A stretch of DNA of 5,431 nucleotides from CAZTTG01 sp964615935 (GCA_964615935.1 CAZTTG010000166.1:1-5431); one strand, 5' to 3'. Positions 1 through 5,329 are shown, counted from the stretch's first letter. Translations and numbers: made by a program. Notes: generated by a model not told the origin, from the letters alone.

Positions 1-35
1 ACCGCACCAGGAACCGCCCGTGGGGGCAGGAATCC

Positions 36-60
36 CGTCGGCCTCCCGCCAGGACCGACG
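36..60. other. Bulged hairpin near the window's left edge
   Basis: Bases 36-44 (CGTCGGCCT) pair with 51-60 (AGGACCGACG), giving nine base pairs with one bulged A at 54 and a six-base loop. It lies 8 bases from the next hairpin at 68-94, and no convincing gene covers it. It could be part of a transcription end signal, either for the minus-strand PhzF gene or for a gene entering from the left. There is no T-run on either side, so this role is inferred from position alone. Confidence 0.35.
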
Positions 61-67
61 AGGTGTC

Positions 68-94
68 GCTTGGTGCGGCGAAGCCGCGCCAAGC
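68..94 (-). terminator. Probable terminator hairpin after the PhzF-like gene
   Basis: Bases 68-79 (GCTTGGTGCGGC) pair with 83-94 (GCCGCGCCAAGC). The stem is 12 base pairs, all Watson-Crick except one G-T pair at 74/88, closed by a GAA triloop (TTC on the minus strand). It starts 22 bases beyond the stop codon of the minus-strand PhzF-like gene, where a terminator would sit. The T-run of a classical intrinsic terminator is missing. In a GC-rich genome it may act as a U-less hairpin, as a bidirectional barrier, or as a 3' end stabiliser. The apex GCGAAGC is a sequence known to form unusually stable DNA minihairpins. Confidence 0.5.
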
Positions 95-116
95 ACACCG
101 AGAAGTCACCTGACCC

Positions 117-899
117 TCACACGATGATCTCCCCCTCCAAATACACCCGCGCCTCCCCCGCGATCTTCACCCTCTCTCCCATCTCTGTGCACACGAGATC
201 TCCCCCTCGCCGCGACACCTGCCGGGCTCGCAGCGTGGACTTGCCCAACCGCCCCGCCCAGTACGGCGTGAGCACGCAGTGCGCCGACCCCGTCACCGGA
301 TCCTCGTCGATCCCCCCCTTCGGCGCGAAGAACCGCGACACGAAGTCGACCTCCTCGCCCGGCGCGGTCGCGATGAAGCCGAACGCCTCGAGCTCCGCCA
401 GGGCTCTGAAGTCCGGCTCCAGGGCGACGACGTCCTCCTCCGACTCGAAGAGCGCCAGCAGGTCGCGCTGCGAGGTGGCCACCTCGAGGGGGCGCCTCGA
501 GAGGCCGCGCTCGAGGCCCTCGGGGATCGGGGCCGGCTCCGGCGGCCGACTGGGGAAGTCCAGCGCCAGCAGCTCTCCCTCCCGCACCACCCGCAGGCGC
601 CCGCTCCTGCTCTCGAACACGGCCTCCTCCCGCCCCGGGTCCAGGTACTGAAAGACCGCGTAGCCGCTCGCCAGCGTGGCGTGGCCGCACAGGTCGATCT
701 CGATCCGGGGCGTGAACCAGCGGATCTCCCAGCCCTCGCCGGCCGACACCAGGAAGGCCGTCTCCGAGAGGTTGTTCTCGGCCGCGATGGCCTGCATCAC
801 CTCCTCCGGCAGCCACGCCTCGAGCGGACACACCGCCGCTGGGTTGCCCGTGAAGGGCGCCGGCGCGAAGGCATCGATCTGGTAGATGGGAATGCGCAT
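117..899 (-). CDS. PhzF-family isomerase/epimerase-like protein (YddE/Yhi9 type)
   Basis: The 260-residue product is a complete member of the PhzF superfamily, whose cytoplasmic enzymes share the diaminopimelate-epimerase fold and often catalyse isomerisation or epimerisation of small metabolites; most have no known substrate. The start (QIDAF, then FTGNPAAVC at 16-24) is typical. The segment ENNLSETAF contains Glu46, at the position of the catalytic glutamate of PhzF. DLCGHATLAS at 69-78 and EDPVTGSAH at 199-207 are the two glycine-rich signatures, one from each half of the pseudo-twofold fold. Family lengths are about 260-300 residues, so this is at the short end but looks intact. The ATG at 899 was chosen because homology begins right there; no Shine-Dalgarno sequence precedes it. 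It is divergent from the kinase-like gene. True PhzF makes phenazine, but no phz genes are nearby, so a phenazine role is not supported. Confidence 0.93.
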   Translation of the reverse strand: MRIPIYQIDAFAPAPFTGNPAAVCPLEAWLPEEVMQAIAAENNLSETAFLVSAGEGWEIRWFTPRIEIDLCGHATLASGYAVFQYLDPGREEAVFESRSGRLRVVREGELLALDFPSRPPEPAPIPEGLERGLSRRPLEVATSQRDLLALFESEEDVVALEPDFRALAELEAFGFIATAPGEEVDFVSRFFAPKGGIDEDPVTGSAHCVLTPYWAGRLGKSTLRARQVSRRGGDLVCTEMGERVKIAGEARVYLEGEIIV

Positions 900-905
900 G
901 CGAAG

Positions 906-911
906 AGAGTA
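906..911 (-). promoter_or_regulatory. Possible -10 element for the PhzF-like gene
   Basis: On the minus strand TACTCT (fits TANNNT; 3 of 6 matches to TATAAT) lies 6 bases before the ATG at 899. No good -35 hexamer is visible, and no Shine-Dalgarno sequence occurs between it and the start. If it is used, transcription would begin at or next to the start codon and the mRNA would be leaderless. The evidence is weak and rests on spacing. Confidence 0.25.
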
Positions 912-920
912 GCGCGCGGA

Positions 921-950
921 TTGACCCCGGTGCGCTCCCGGGCGGAGAAT
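921..950 (+). promoter_or_regulatory. Possible promoter of the kinase-like gene
   Basis: TTGACC at 921-926 matches the -35 consensus TTGACA at 5 of 6 positions. GAGAAT at 945-950 matches TATAAT at 4 of 6, with an 18-base gap. The -10 ends 6 bases before the ATG at 957, so the predicted RNA start falls on or near the start codon. A GGAG at 944-947, 9 bases before the ATG, could instead be a Shine-Dalgarno sequence served by a promoter further upstream. The two readings exclude each other. Confidence 0.35.
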
Positions 951-956
951 GGCGCC

Positions 957-1766
957 ATGGCGGCGGCGCGAGTGGTGCGCGTTCTCAAGAGCGACTCCCT
1001 GGGTCGCGTGGAGCGGATCGAGGGGGAGGGCGAGGTCCGGGTTCGCCGGCTGGCCCGCGGCGGGCGCCTCCCCGGCTCGCGCTGGGTGGCGCGGATCCTC
1101 CTGGCGCGCGAGCGCCGGGCGCTCCGGGCCCTCGAGGGGCTGGCGGGGGTGCCCCGGCTGGTGCCGGCGGGGGAGCTGCAGGAGCTCCCCGGACCGGACG
1201 GGCGACGGCCGCGGGCGGGCGAGGTGCTGGTGCGGTCCTGGCTCTCGGGCGAGCCCCTGCACCGGACCACGAGCCTGCCCGAGGACTTCTTCGACGAGCT
1301 CTCCCGGCTGGTGGGCGAGATGCACCGGCGCGGCGTGTGCCACAACGACCTCCACAAGGAGCAGAACGTCATCGTGGGGGAGGACGGCCTCCCGGCCCTG
1401 ATCGACTTCCAGCTCGCCAGCACCCACCCCCGGAGGGGCCGGATCTTCGAGAGCCGCGCCCGGGACGACCGGCGGCACGTGCAGAAGCACCTGCGGCGGT
1501 ACGCCCGGCACGCGCGGGGGCCGAGCGCCCGCATCGAGCGAGCCGCCGCCGAGCCGCGCATGCCGCGCACCGGGCTGGCGAGGGCCTGGCGACGCGCCGC
1601 CAAGCCCCTCTACAACTGGATCACCCGCCGGCTCCTCTCCTGGCGGGACGCGGAGGAGCGCCGCGACATCGCCGACCCCTGGCCCACCTGGGGCCCCCCC
1701 GCGGGCCCCCGCGGGCCCTCACCGGGGCCCCCGGGCGGGAATCCACCCCCGCCGGGATCGCATTGA
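957..1766 (+). CDS. Protein-kinase-like (RIO/Kdo-kinase type) protein
   Basis: This 269-residue protein belongs to the protein-kinase-like fold. Residues 129-137 read HNDLHKEQN, a catalytic loop of the HxDxxxxN type with Asp131 as likely base and Asn137 as metal ligand. Residues 149-152 read IDFQ, standing in for the DFG metal-binding motif with the glycine replaced. The spacing between the two resembles small RIO- and Kdo-kinase-like bacterial proteins. The N-terminal lobe is short: I see no clear glycine-rich loop or VAIK lysine, and Lys11 is one of the few lysines available. A basic region (168-186) and a segment PLYNWITRRLLSWRDAEERR (217-236) follow the core. The last 29 residues are Pro/Gly-rich and encoded by G and C runs. 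ATG 957 was chosen because it follows GGAG by 9 bases. The substrate, whether protein, sugar or lipid, is unknown. Confidence 0.75.
   Translation: MAAARVVRVLKSDSLGRVERIEGEGEVRVRRLARGGRLPGSRWVARILLARERRALRALEGLAGVPRLVPAGELQELPGPDGRRPRAGEVLVRSWLSGEPLHRTTSLPEDFFDELSRLVGEMHRRGVCHNDLHKEQNVIVGEDGLPALIDFQLASTHPRRGRIFESRARDDRRHVQKHLRRYARHARGPSARIERAAAEPRMPRTGLARAWRRAAKPLYNWITRRLLSWRDAEERRDIADPWPTWGPPAGPRGPSPGPPGGNPPPPGSH
1691..1737 (+). repeat. G/C homopolymer tract with short repeats at the kinase 3' end
   Basis: The region is almost pure G and C with runs up to seven. GCGGGCCC occurs at 1701-1708 and again at 1711-1718. GGGCCC at 1703-1708 can pair with GGGCCC at 1713-1718 around a CCGC loop. It encodes the Pro/Gly-rich tail of the kinase-like protein, which looks unlike the rest of the protein. 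It may be a real low-complexity tail, a hairpin tract near the gene end, or a place where run-length sequencing errors changed the frame. Confidence 0.45.
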
Positions 1767-1824
1767 GTACAGTTCCCAGCTCCGCTTCCCGATCGCAGGA
1801 CCCTCCCGGAGCCGGCCTGGCCGG

Positions 1825-1849
1825 GGGGCGCGCGGACCGCCGGCGCCCC
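1825..1849 (+). terminator. Inverted repeat between the kinase-like gene and trkA
   Basis: GGGGCGC at 1825-1831 pairs perfectly with GCGCCCC at 1843-1849 around an 11-base loop that can itself form two or three more pairs. Just before it, CCGGCC-T-GGCCGG at 1812-1824 is a near-perfect palindrome. The position, 58 bases after the kinase stop and 52 before trkA, suits a U-less terminator separating the two transcripts. The palindrome at 1812-1824 could instead be a protein-binding site in the trkA promoter region. Confidence 0.4.
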
Positions 1850-1864
1850 GAACCCGCCCGGCGA

Positions 1865-1892
1865 TTGCATCGCCCCGGCCCGGCCCTATGGT
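1865..1892 (+). promoter_or_regulatory. trkA: Possible trkA promoter
   Basis: TTGCAT (1865-1870) and TATGGT (1887-1892) are separated by 16 bases and lie directly before trkA. The matches are 3 of 6 and 4 of 6, so this is weak, but it is one of the few AT-containing stretches in the spacer. The -10 ends 9 bases before the ATG and no Shine-Dalgarno sequence is visible, which would fit a very short or absent 5' leader. Confidence 0.3.
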
Positions 1893-1901
1893 GTCGCCCC
1901 C

Positions 1902-3275
1902 ATGAGAATCGTGATCGTCGGCGCCGGGGAGGTGGGCCACCACCTCGCGGACATCCTCTCGCGCGAGGAGCACCGCGTCACCATCGTCGACTCCGACGCC
2001 TCCAAGGCCCAGCGCCTGGTGGAGTCGCTGGACGTGCAGGTCCTGGTGGGGGACGGCACGCGGGCGGAGCTCCTGACCGGATGCGGCGCCTCCAAGGCCG
2101 ACCTGGTGATCGCGGTCACCAACAACGACTACGTCAACATGCTGGCGTGCATGGTGAGCCACGGCCTGGGCGCCCGGCGCCTGATCCTGCGGCTCAAGGA
2201 CGACTCGCGGCTGGCCGGCTACCGCTACTTCTACAAGCGCAGCCTGGGCTTCGACGTGGTGTTGTCGACCGAGGCGCTGGCGGCCGAGGAGATCCTGAAC
2301 ACGGTGCGCGAGCAGAACGCCCTGGAGGTGGAGACCTTCGCCGAGGGGCGGGTCCAGCTCCGGCGCCTGCGGCTCAAGGAGGAGAGCGAGCTGACCGAGG
2401 GGCCCCTGGCCGACACCTCGGTGCCCAGCGGGACCCTGATCGTCGCGGTGCAGCGGCGCGAGCGCTTCTTCGTGCCCGCCGGGGACGACCAGCTGGCGGT
2501 GGACGACCAGGTGTACGTGATCGGCCGGGGGTCCGACCTGGACGCCTTCGAGCGCCGCGCCGGGGCGCCCGCCCGCTCGCGCCGCAGCGTGGTGCTCATG
2601 GGGGCCGGAGACGTGGGCCGCCGCATCGCCTCGCGGCTGGTGGGCCTGGAGGACGTCTCGCTGCGGGTCATCGAGACCAACGCCGAGCAGGCCCAGGCCC
2701 TGGCGGCCGAGGTGCAGGGCGACATGATGGTCCTGGTGGGGGACGCCACCGACCTGAACCTGCTGCAGGAGGAGCGCATCGGCGACGCCAACATCTTCGT
2801 GGCCACCAGCGGCGACGACGAGCGCAACATGATGGCCTGCCAGCTGGCCCGCTCCCTGGGGGTCGAGCGCACCATCGCCATGGTCAACAAGCCCTCCTAC
2901 CACCAGATCTACGACCTCCTGGGCATCGACCGCGCCATCTCCCCGCGCATCCTGTGCGCCAACCGGATCCTGCGCTTCGTCCGCTCGGAGTCGGTGTCCA
3001 CCATCGCCGTGATCGGCGAGGGGCGGGCCGAGGTGCTCGAGCTGGAGGCGCACTTCGCCAACGGCAAGAACAAGAGGAAGAGCCTCAAGGTCCGCCACCT
3101 GGGCCTGCCCCGGGGCTCGATGATCGGCGCCATCGTGCGCGGGGAGGAGGTGCTGATCCCCAGCGGGGAGAGCTCGGTGGTCGAGGGCGACCACGTGATC
3201 CTGTTCACCCTGCCCGACAACCTCGAGCAGGTGGAGGGCTTCTTCCACCGGATCAGCGAGACCGGCCGGGACTGA
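1902..3275 (+). CDS. trkA: Trk potassium uptake system NAD-binding subunit TrkA
   Basis: TrkA is the peripheral cytoplasmic subunit that assembles as a ring under TrkH and gates K+ uptake in response to bound nucleotides. This 457-residue protein has the full tandem layout and nearly the length of E. coli TrkA (458). The first RCK N-domain spans about 1-120, with the dinucleotide motif GAGEVG at 7-12 and Asp30 at the end of the second strand. A C-domain follows at about 140-215. The second N-domain spans about 228-350, with GAGDVG at 234-239 and Glu258, and the last C-domain spans about 370-450. Matching GDGT (50-53) and GDAT (280-283) turns show the internal duplication. Both nucleotide sites look intact. 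ATG 1902 begins exactly at the first strand; no Shine-Dalgarno sequence precedes it. The trkH gene follows after 29 bases, so the two are probably co-transcribed. Confidence 0.96.
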   Translation: MRIVIVGAGEVGHHLADILSREEHRVTIVDSDASKAQRLVESLDVQVLVGDGTRAELLTGCGASKADLVIAVTNNDYVNMLACMVSHGLGARRLILRLKDDSRLAGYRYFYKRSLGFDVVLSTEALAAEEILNTVREQNALEVETFAEGRVQLRRLRLKEESELTEGPLADTSVPSGTLIVAVQRRERFFVPAGDDQLAVDDQVYVIGRGSDLDAFERRAGAPARSRRSVVLMGAGDVGRRIASRLVGLEDVSLRVIETNAEQAQALAAEVQGDMMVLVGDATDLNLLQEERIGDANIFVATSGDDERNMMACQLARSLGVERTIAMVNKPSYHQIYDLLGIDRAISPRILCANRILRFVRSESVSTIAVIGEGRAEVLELEAHFANGKNKRKSLKVRHLGLPRGSMIGAIVRGEEVLIPSGESSVVEGDHVILFTLPDNLEQVEGFFHRISETGRD

Positions 3276-3304
3276 CCCCCGGGGGACCGCGCCGCCGCCA
3301 AGCC

Positions 3305-4837
3305 ATGAACCTGCACGCCGTCGGATGGCTCCTGGGCTGCGTCCTGCTGCTGCTCGCCGCCTTCCTGCTGGTCCCCGCCGGGGTCGGCTTCCACTACGGC
3401 GAGGCCGAGGCCTGGGCCTGCGTGCACACGGCCGTGGTCACCGCCCTGGCGGGGGGCGGCCTGGTGTGGCTGTACCGGGGCTCCACCATCACCCCTGAGG
3501 GAAAGGCGGACTACTTCCGCCGCGAGGGCCTGGCGGTGGTGGGGCTGTCCTGGCTCCTGGCGGGGGCGGTGGGGGCCCTGCCGTACCTCTTCTCGGGGGT
3601 GCTGACCTCGCCCGTGGACGCCTTCTTCGAGTCGGTCTCGGGCTTCACCACCACCGGCTCCACCATCCTCTCGGCGGTGCAGCTCGACGGCGATCCGAGC
3701 ATCGGCATGGACCCCCTGCCGCGGGCCATCGCCTTCTGGCGCTCCTTCACCCACTGGCTGGGCGGGGTGGGCATCGTGGTGGTCTTCGTGGTGCTCTTCC
3801 CCACCGGGGGGCGCAGCCTGTTCCGCTCCGAGGTCCCCGGCATCTCGCGCGAGGCCGGGCACCAGCGCGTGCGCGACAGCGCCCTCTCCCTGGTGCGCAT
3901 CTACGTGGGGCTGACGCTGATCCAGGGGGTGCTCCTGTGGTTGTCGGGGCTCTCCCCCTTCGACGCCGCCATCCACTCCTTCGGCACCCTGGCCACCGGC
4001 GGCTTCTCCAACCACTCGGCCAGCATCGCCCACTTCGGCTCCTGGCTGGTGGAGCTCAACATCATCGTCTTCATGTTCCTGGCGGGCATCAACTTCGCCA
4101 TCTACGACGCCACCCTGCGGGTGGGCCCGCGCAAGGGCTGGCGCATGGCCATCGGCTCGGCCGAGGTGCGCTGGTACTGCACCATGATGGTGGGGGCCGC
4201 GGTGCTGATCGGTTTGGTGCTGTGGTTCTGGGGGGGCAGCAACGGAGCGCCCGACTCCGATCTGCCGGACTACGGTCACTTCGGGCGCTCGATGCGCGAC
4301 AGCGCGTTCAACGCCGTGGCCCTGCAGACCAGCACCGGCTACGGCACCGCCGACTTCGACCGCTGGCCGCCCATCTGCCGCATGCTGCTGATGTTCCTGG
4401 CCTTCGTGGGGGCCTGCGCGGGCTCCACCGGGGGCGGCCTCAAGATGGTGCGCTTCATGATCGTGGCCAAGGCCGCCCTGCGCGGCATCCGGCGCTTCGC
4501 TCGCCCGCGCGCCATCCACTCGCTGCGCATCGACGGGCAGACCCTGGACGAGGGCGTGGTGGCCTCGGTGACCGGCTTCTTCGGCCTGTGGATCATCGTG
4601 GCCGTCCTGGGGACCCTGTGCGTGGCCGCCTCGGGGGTCGATCCGGTCAGCTCGGCCACCAGCGTCCTGGCCACGCTGAACAACATCGGTCCGGGCCTGG
4701 CCCGGGTGGGACCCTCGATGAACTTCGGCGAGCTGGCGGATCCGATCAAGCTCCTGCTGTCCCTGTTCATGATCCTGGGGCGGCTGGAGTTCTACGCCGT
4801 GGTGGTGCTCTTCGTGCCCGGCTTCTGGCGCCGGTAG
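3305..4837 (+). CDS. trkH: Trk potassium uptake pore subunit TrkH
   Basis: TrkH is the inner-membrane K+ channel-like subunit, a single chain of four M1-P-M2 repeats. The 510-residue product is slightly longer than E. coli TrkH (483). All four filter loops are visible: SGFTTTGST at 112-120, FGTLATGGFS at 226-235, QTSTGYGTADF at 341-351 and LNNIGPGL at 458-465. The family segment WRSFTHWLGGVGIVVV lies at 145-160 and GRLEFY at 492-497. Hydrophobic helices fall at about 5-25, 38-56, 75-97, 145-165, 193-215, 245-268, 290-310, 357-372, 420-441 and 480-505. CAGSTGGGLK at 371-380 lies in the glycine-rich region of the third repeat. The ATG at 3305 begins the first membrane segment; there is no strong Shine-Dalgarno sequence within 12 bases, so translational coupling to trkA is possible. 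Nothing looks broken. Confidence 0.96.
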   Translation: MNLHAVGWLLGCVLLLLAAFLLVPAGVGFHYGEAEAWACVHTAVVTALAGGGLVWLYRGSTITPEGKADYFRREGLAVVGLSWLLAGAVGALPYLFSGVLTSPVDAFFESVSGFTTTGSTILSAVQLDGDPSIGMDPLPRAIAFWRSFTHWLGGVGIVVVFVVLFPTGGRSLFRSEVPGISREAGHQRVRDSALSLVRIYVGLTLIQGVLLWLSGLSPFDAAIHSFGTLATGGFSNHSASIAHFGSWLVELNIIVFMFLAGINFAIYDATLRVGPRKGWRMAIGSAEVRWYCTMMVGAAVLIGLVLWFWGGSNGAPDSDLPDYGHFGRSMRDSAFNAVALQTSTGYGTADFDRWPPICRMLLMFLAFVGACAGSTGGGLKMVRFMIVAKAALRGIRRFARPRAIHSLRIDGQTLDEGVVASVTGFFGLWIIVAVLGTLCVAASGVDPVSSATSVLATLNNIGPGLARVGPSMNFGELADPIKLLLSLFMILGRLEFYAVVVLFVPGFWRR

Positions 4838-4862
4838 GCGAGCGCAGCGAGCATGTGGTGCA

Positions 4863-4884
4863 GCCGCGCGCAGGAGCGCGCGGC
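4863..4884 (+). terminator. Probable terminator hairpin after trkH
   Basis: GCCGCGCGC at 4863-4871 pairs perfectly with GCGCGCGGC at 4876-4884, a nine-pair all-G/C stem with loop AGGA. It begins 25 bases after the trkH stop codon, the expected place for the end of the trkA-trkH transcript. There is no T-run after the stem, so it may need Rho or work as a U-less hairpin, or it may protect the 3' end. Confidence 0.5.
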
Positions 4885-4914
4885 GCGATCACCGGCCTGC
4901 CCCGGCCCCCCTGG

Positions 4915-4966
4915 CTCGTCCGTCCCCGGGCGGAGGCGCCGCCTGCGGAGCAGGCGCGCCGACGAG
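4915..4966. other. Branched inverted-repeat element
   Basis: An outer stem CTCGTC (4915-4920) pairs perfectly with GACGAG (4961-4966). Inside it, GGCG-(C)-CGCCTGC at 4935-4946 pairs with GCAGGCGCGCC at 4950-4960, making 11 pairs with one bulged C at 4939 and a GGA triloop. The remaining inner bases 4921-4933 include CCGGGCGG and may form a weak second arm. The nested arrangement fits a folded RNA, or a small palindromic repeat element of the REP/MITE kind. I cannot tell which from one copy. Confidence 0.4.
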
Positions 4967-4992
4967 GATTCTCCGGCACGCCTGGTGGGTCT

Positions 4993-5013
4993 GAGGCGAA
5001 GCCTCGCTAGGAT
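4993..5013 (+). promoter_or_regulatory. GAA-triloop hairpin followed by a possible -10 element
   Basis: GAGGC (4993-4997) pairs with GCCTC (5001-5005) around a GAA loop, giving the same GCGAAGC apex as the hairpin at 68-94. Three bases... the sequence GC then leads into TAGGAT at 5008-5013, which matches TATAAT at 4 of 6 positions. No -35 hexamer is recognisable at the usual distance. If TAGGAT is a -10, transcription of the last gene would start near 5020 and leave a 5' leader of roughly 315 bases containing the structures to the right. Confidence 0.25.
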
Positions 5014-5025
5014 TCGGGGGTCCTC

Positions 5026-5045
5026 GCTCCGCCACGGGGCGGGGC
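5026..5045 (+). other. Stable hairpin in the leader of the last gene
   Basis: GCTCCGCC (5026-5033) pairs with GGCGGGGC (5038-5045), eight pairs including one G-T, with loop ACGG. CACGGG (5033-5038) can alternatively pair with CCCGTG (5051-5056), which would open the first stem. Both belong to the stretch before the short reading frame at 5081. Confidence 0.4.
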
Positions 5046-5070
5046 AGCAACCCGTGACGATCCCGCGAGA

Positions 5071-5134
5071 GGCGCCCCCGATGAATAACGCCCGCCGGTT
5101 GTGAACCGGACTCAGGGGGCGCCGGGCGTCCCCC
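5071..5134 (+). ncRNA. Possible attenuator-like leader RNA with two exclusive helices
   Basis: GGCGCCCCC at 5071-5079 pairs perfectly with GGGGGCGCC at 5115-5123 (nine pairs). Enclosed by it is a second perfect hairpin, CCGGTT (5095-5100) with AACCGG (5104-5109), loop GTG. The same GGGGGCGC at 5115-5122 can instead pair with GCG-T-CCCCC at 5126-5134 (eight pairs, one bulged T, loop CGG). The two outer helices cannot form together, which is the layout of an attenuator or riboswitch expression platform. The short reading frame 5081-5104 runs through the enclosed part, so translating ribosomes could choose between the folds. I recognise no named riboswitch class; its role as an RNA is inferred. 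Confidence 0.35.
5081..5104 (+). CDS. Possible leader peptide MNNARRL
   Basis: ATG 5081 begins a seven-codon frame, MNNARRL, ending with TGA at 5102-5104. GAGAGG at 5067-5072 lies 8 bases before the ATG and is one of the better Shine-Dalgarno matches in the window. The frame starts just after the left arm of the long helix (5071-5079) and ends inside the CCGGTT/AACCGG hairpin, so a ribosome on it would disrupt both. It contains adjacent Arg codons (CGC, CGG), but no run of codons for one amino acid as in classical biosynthetic attenuators. It could be a chance frame. Confidence 0.25.
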   Translation: MNNARRL

Positions 5135-5262
5135 TCCGAGCCGCGAGCCGGGAGAGCTCCGTTCTCCGGGCCCGCCCCCGCCAGGGCCTCGTCGACCGGG
5201 ATCTGATCCTTCTCTCGAGGCGCCGGCAGGGACGGCCGGGATCCGCCTCGGGCTCGCTCCGC

Positions 5263-5283
5263 GTGGACCGGATTCGGATCCAC
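5263..5283 (+). other. Bulged hairpin upstream of the last gene
   Basis: GTGGACCG (5263-5270) pairs with CGG-A-TCCAC (5275-5283): eight pairs, one bulged A at 5278, loop GATT. It ends 52 bases before the start codon at 5336. It may be part of the same leader or a binding site. GGATC also occurs at 5199 and 5239, so that string appears three times within about 80 bases. Confidence 0.3.
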
Positions 5284-5324
5284 CGTCGGGGGCAGGCGGT
5301 CGCGTCGATCGAGCGAGCACAGAA

Positions 5325-5329
5325 AGGGA
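5325..5329 (+). promoter_or_regulatory. Ribosome binding site of the last gene
   Basis: AGGGA, within AGAAAGGGA, lies 6 bases before ATG 5336. It is a good Shine-Dalgarno match with suitable spacing in an otherwise GC-heavy region. It fixes the start of the last gene, whose frame stays open upstream. Confidence 0.65.

Noticed and set aside
900..1511. Upstream extension of the PhzF-like frame on the minus strand
   Set aside because: It lies antisense to the kinase-like gene, and the family's N-terminus matches exactly from the ATG at 899.
3276..3285. CCCCCGGGGG palindrome directly after the trkA stop
   Set aside because: With no loop it can form at most three pairs as a hairpin, so a regulatory or terminator role is unlikely; composition explains it.
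1337..3304. Long open frame running upstream of trkH in the same frame
   Set aside because: It crosses the kinase-like gene and trkA in another frame and reads as Arg/Pro/Gly/Ala-rich low-complexity protein; TrkH homology starts at ATG 3305.
2909..4519. Long antisense frame opposite trkA and trkH
   Set aside because: The translation is His/Gly/Gln/Glu-rich without recognisable motifs, as expected for a GC-biased shadow of two well-supported genes.
4853..5104. 83-residue plus-strand frame in the spacer after trkH
   Set aside because: It crosses several strong inverted repeats, has no Shine-Dalgarno sequence and shows no domain; only its last seven codons, with their own SD, are worth considering.
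5060..5135. A tRNA-His gene
   Set aside because: An anticodon-like arm is present, but there is no T-arm (GTTCGA), no D-arm and no seven-pair acceptor at the right distance.
5020..5135. A known SAM, SAH or cobalamin riboswitch
   Set aside because: Fragments such as GGCAGCAACCC look suggestive, but the ordered conserved boxes and junctions of those classes are not present by eye.
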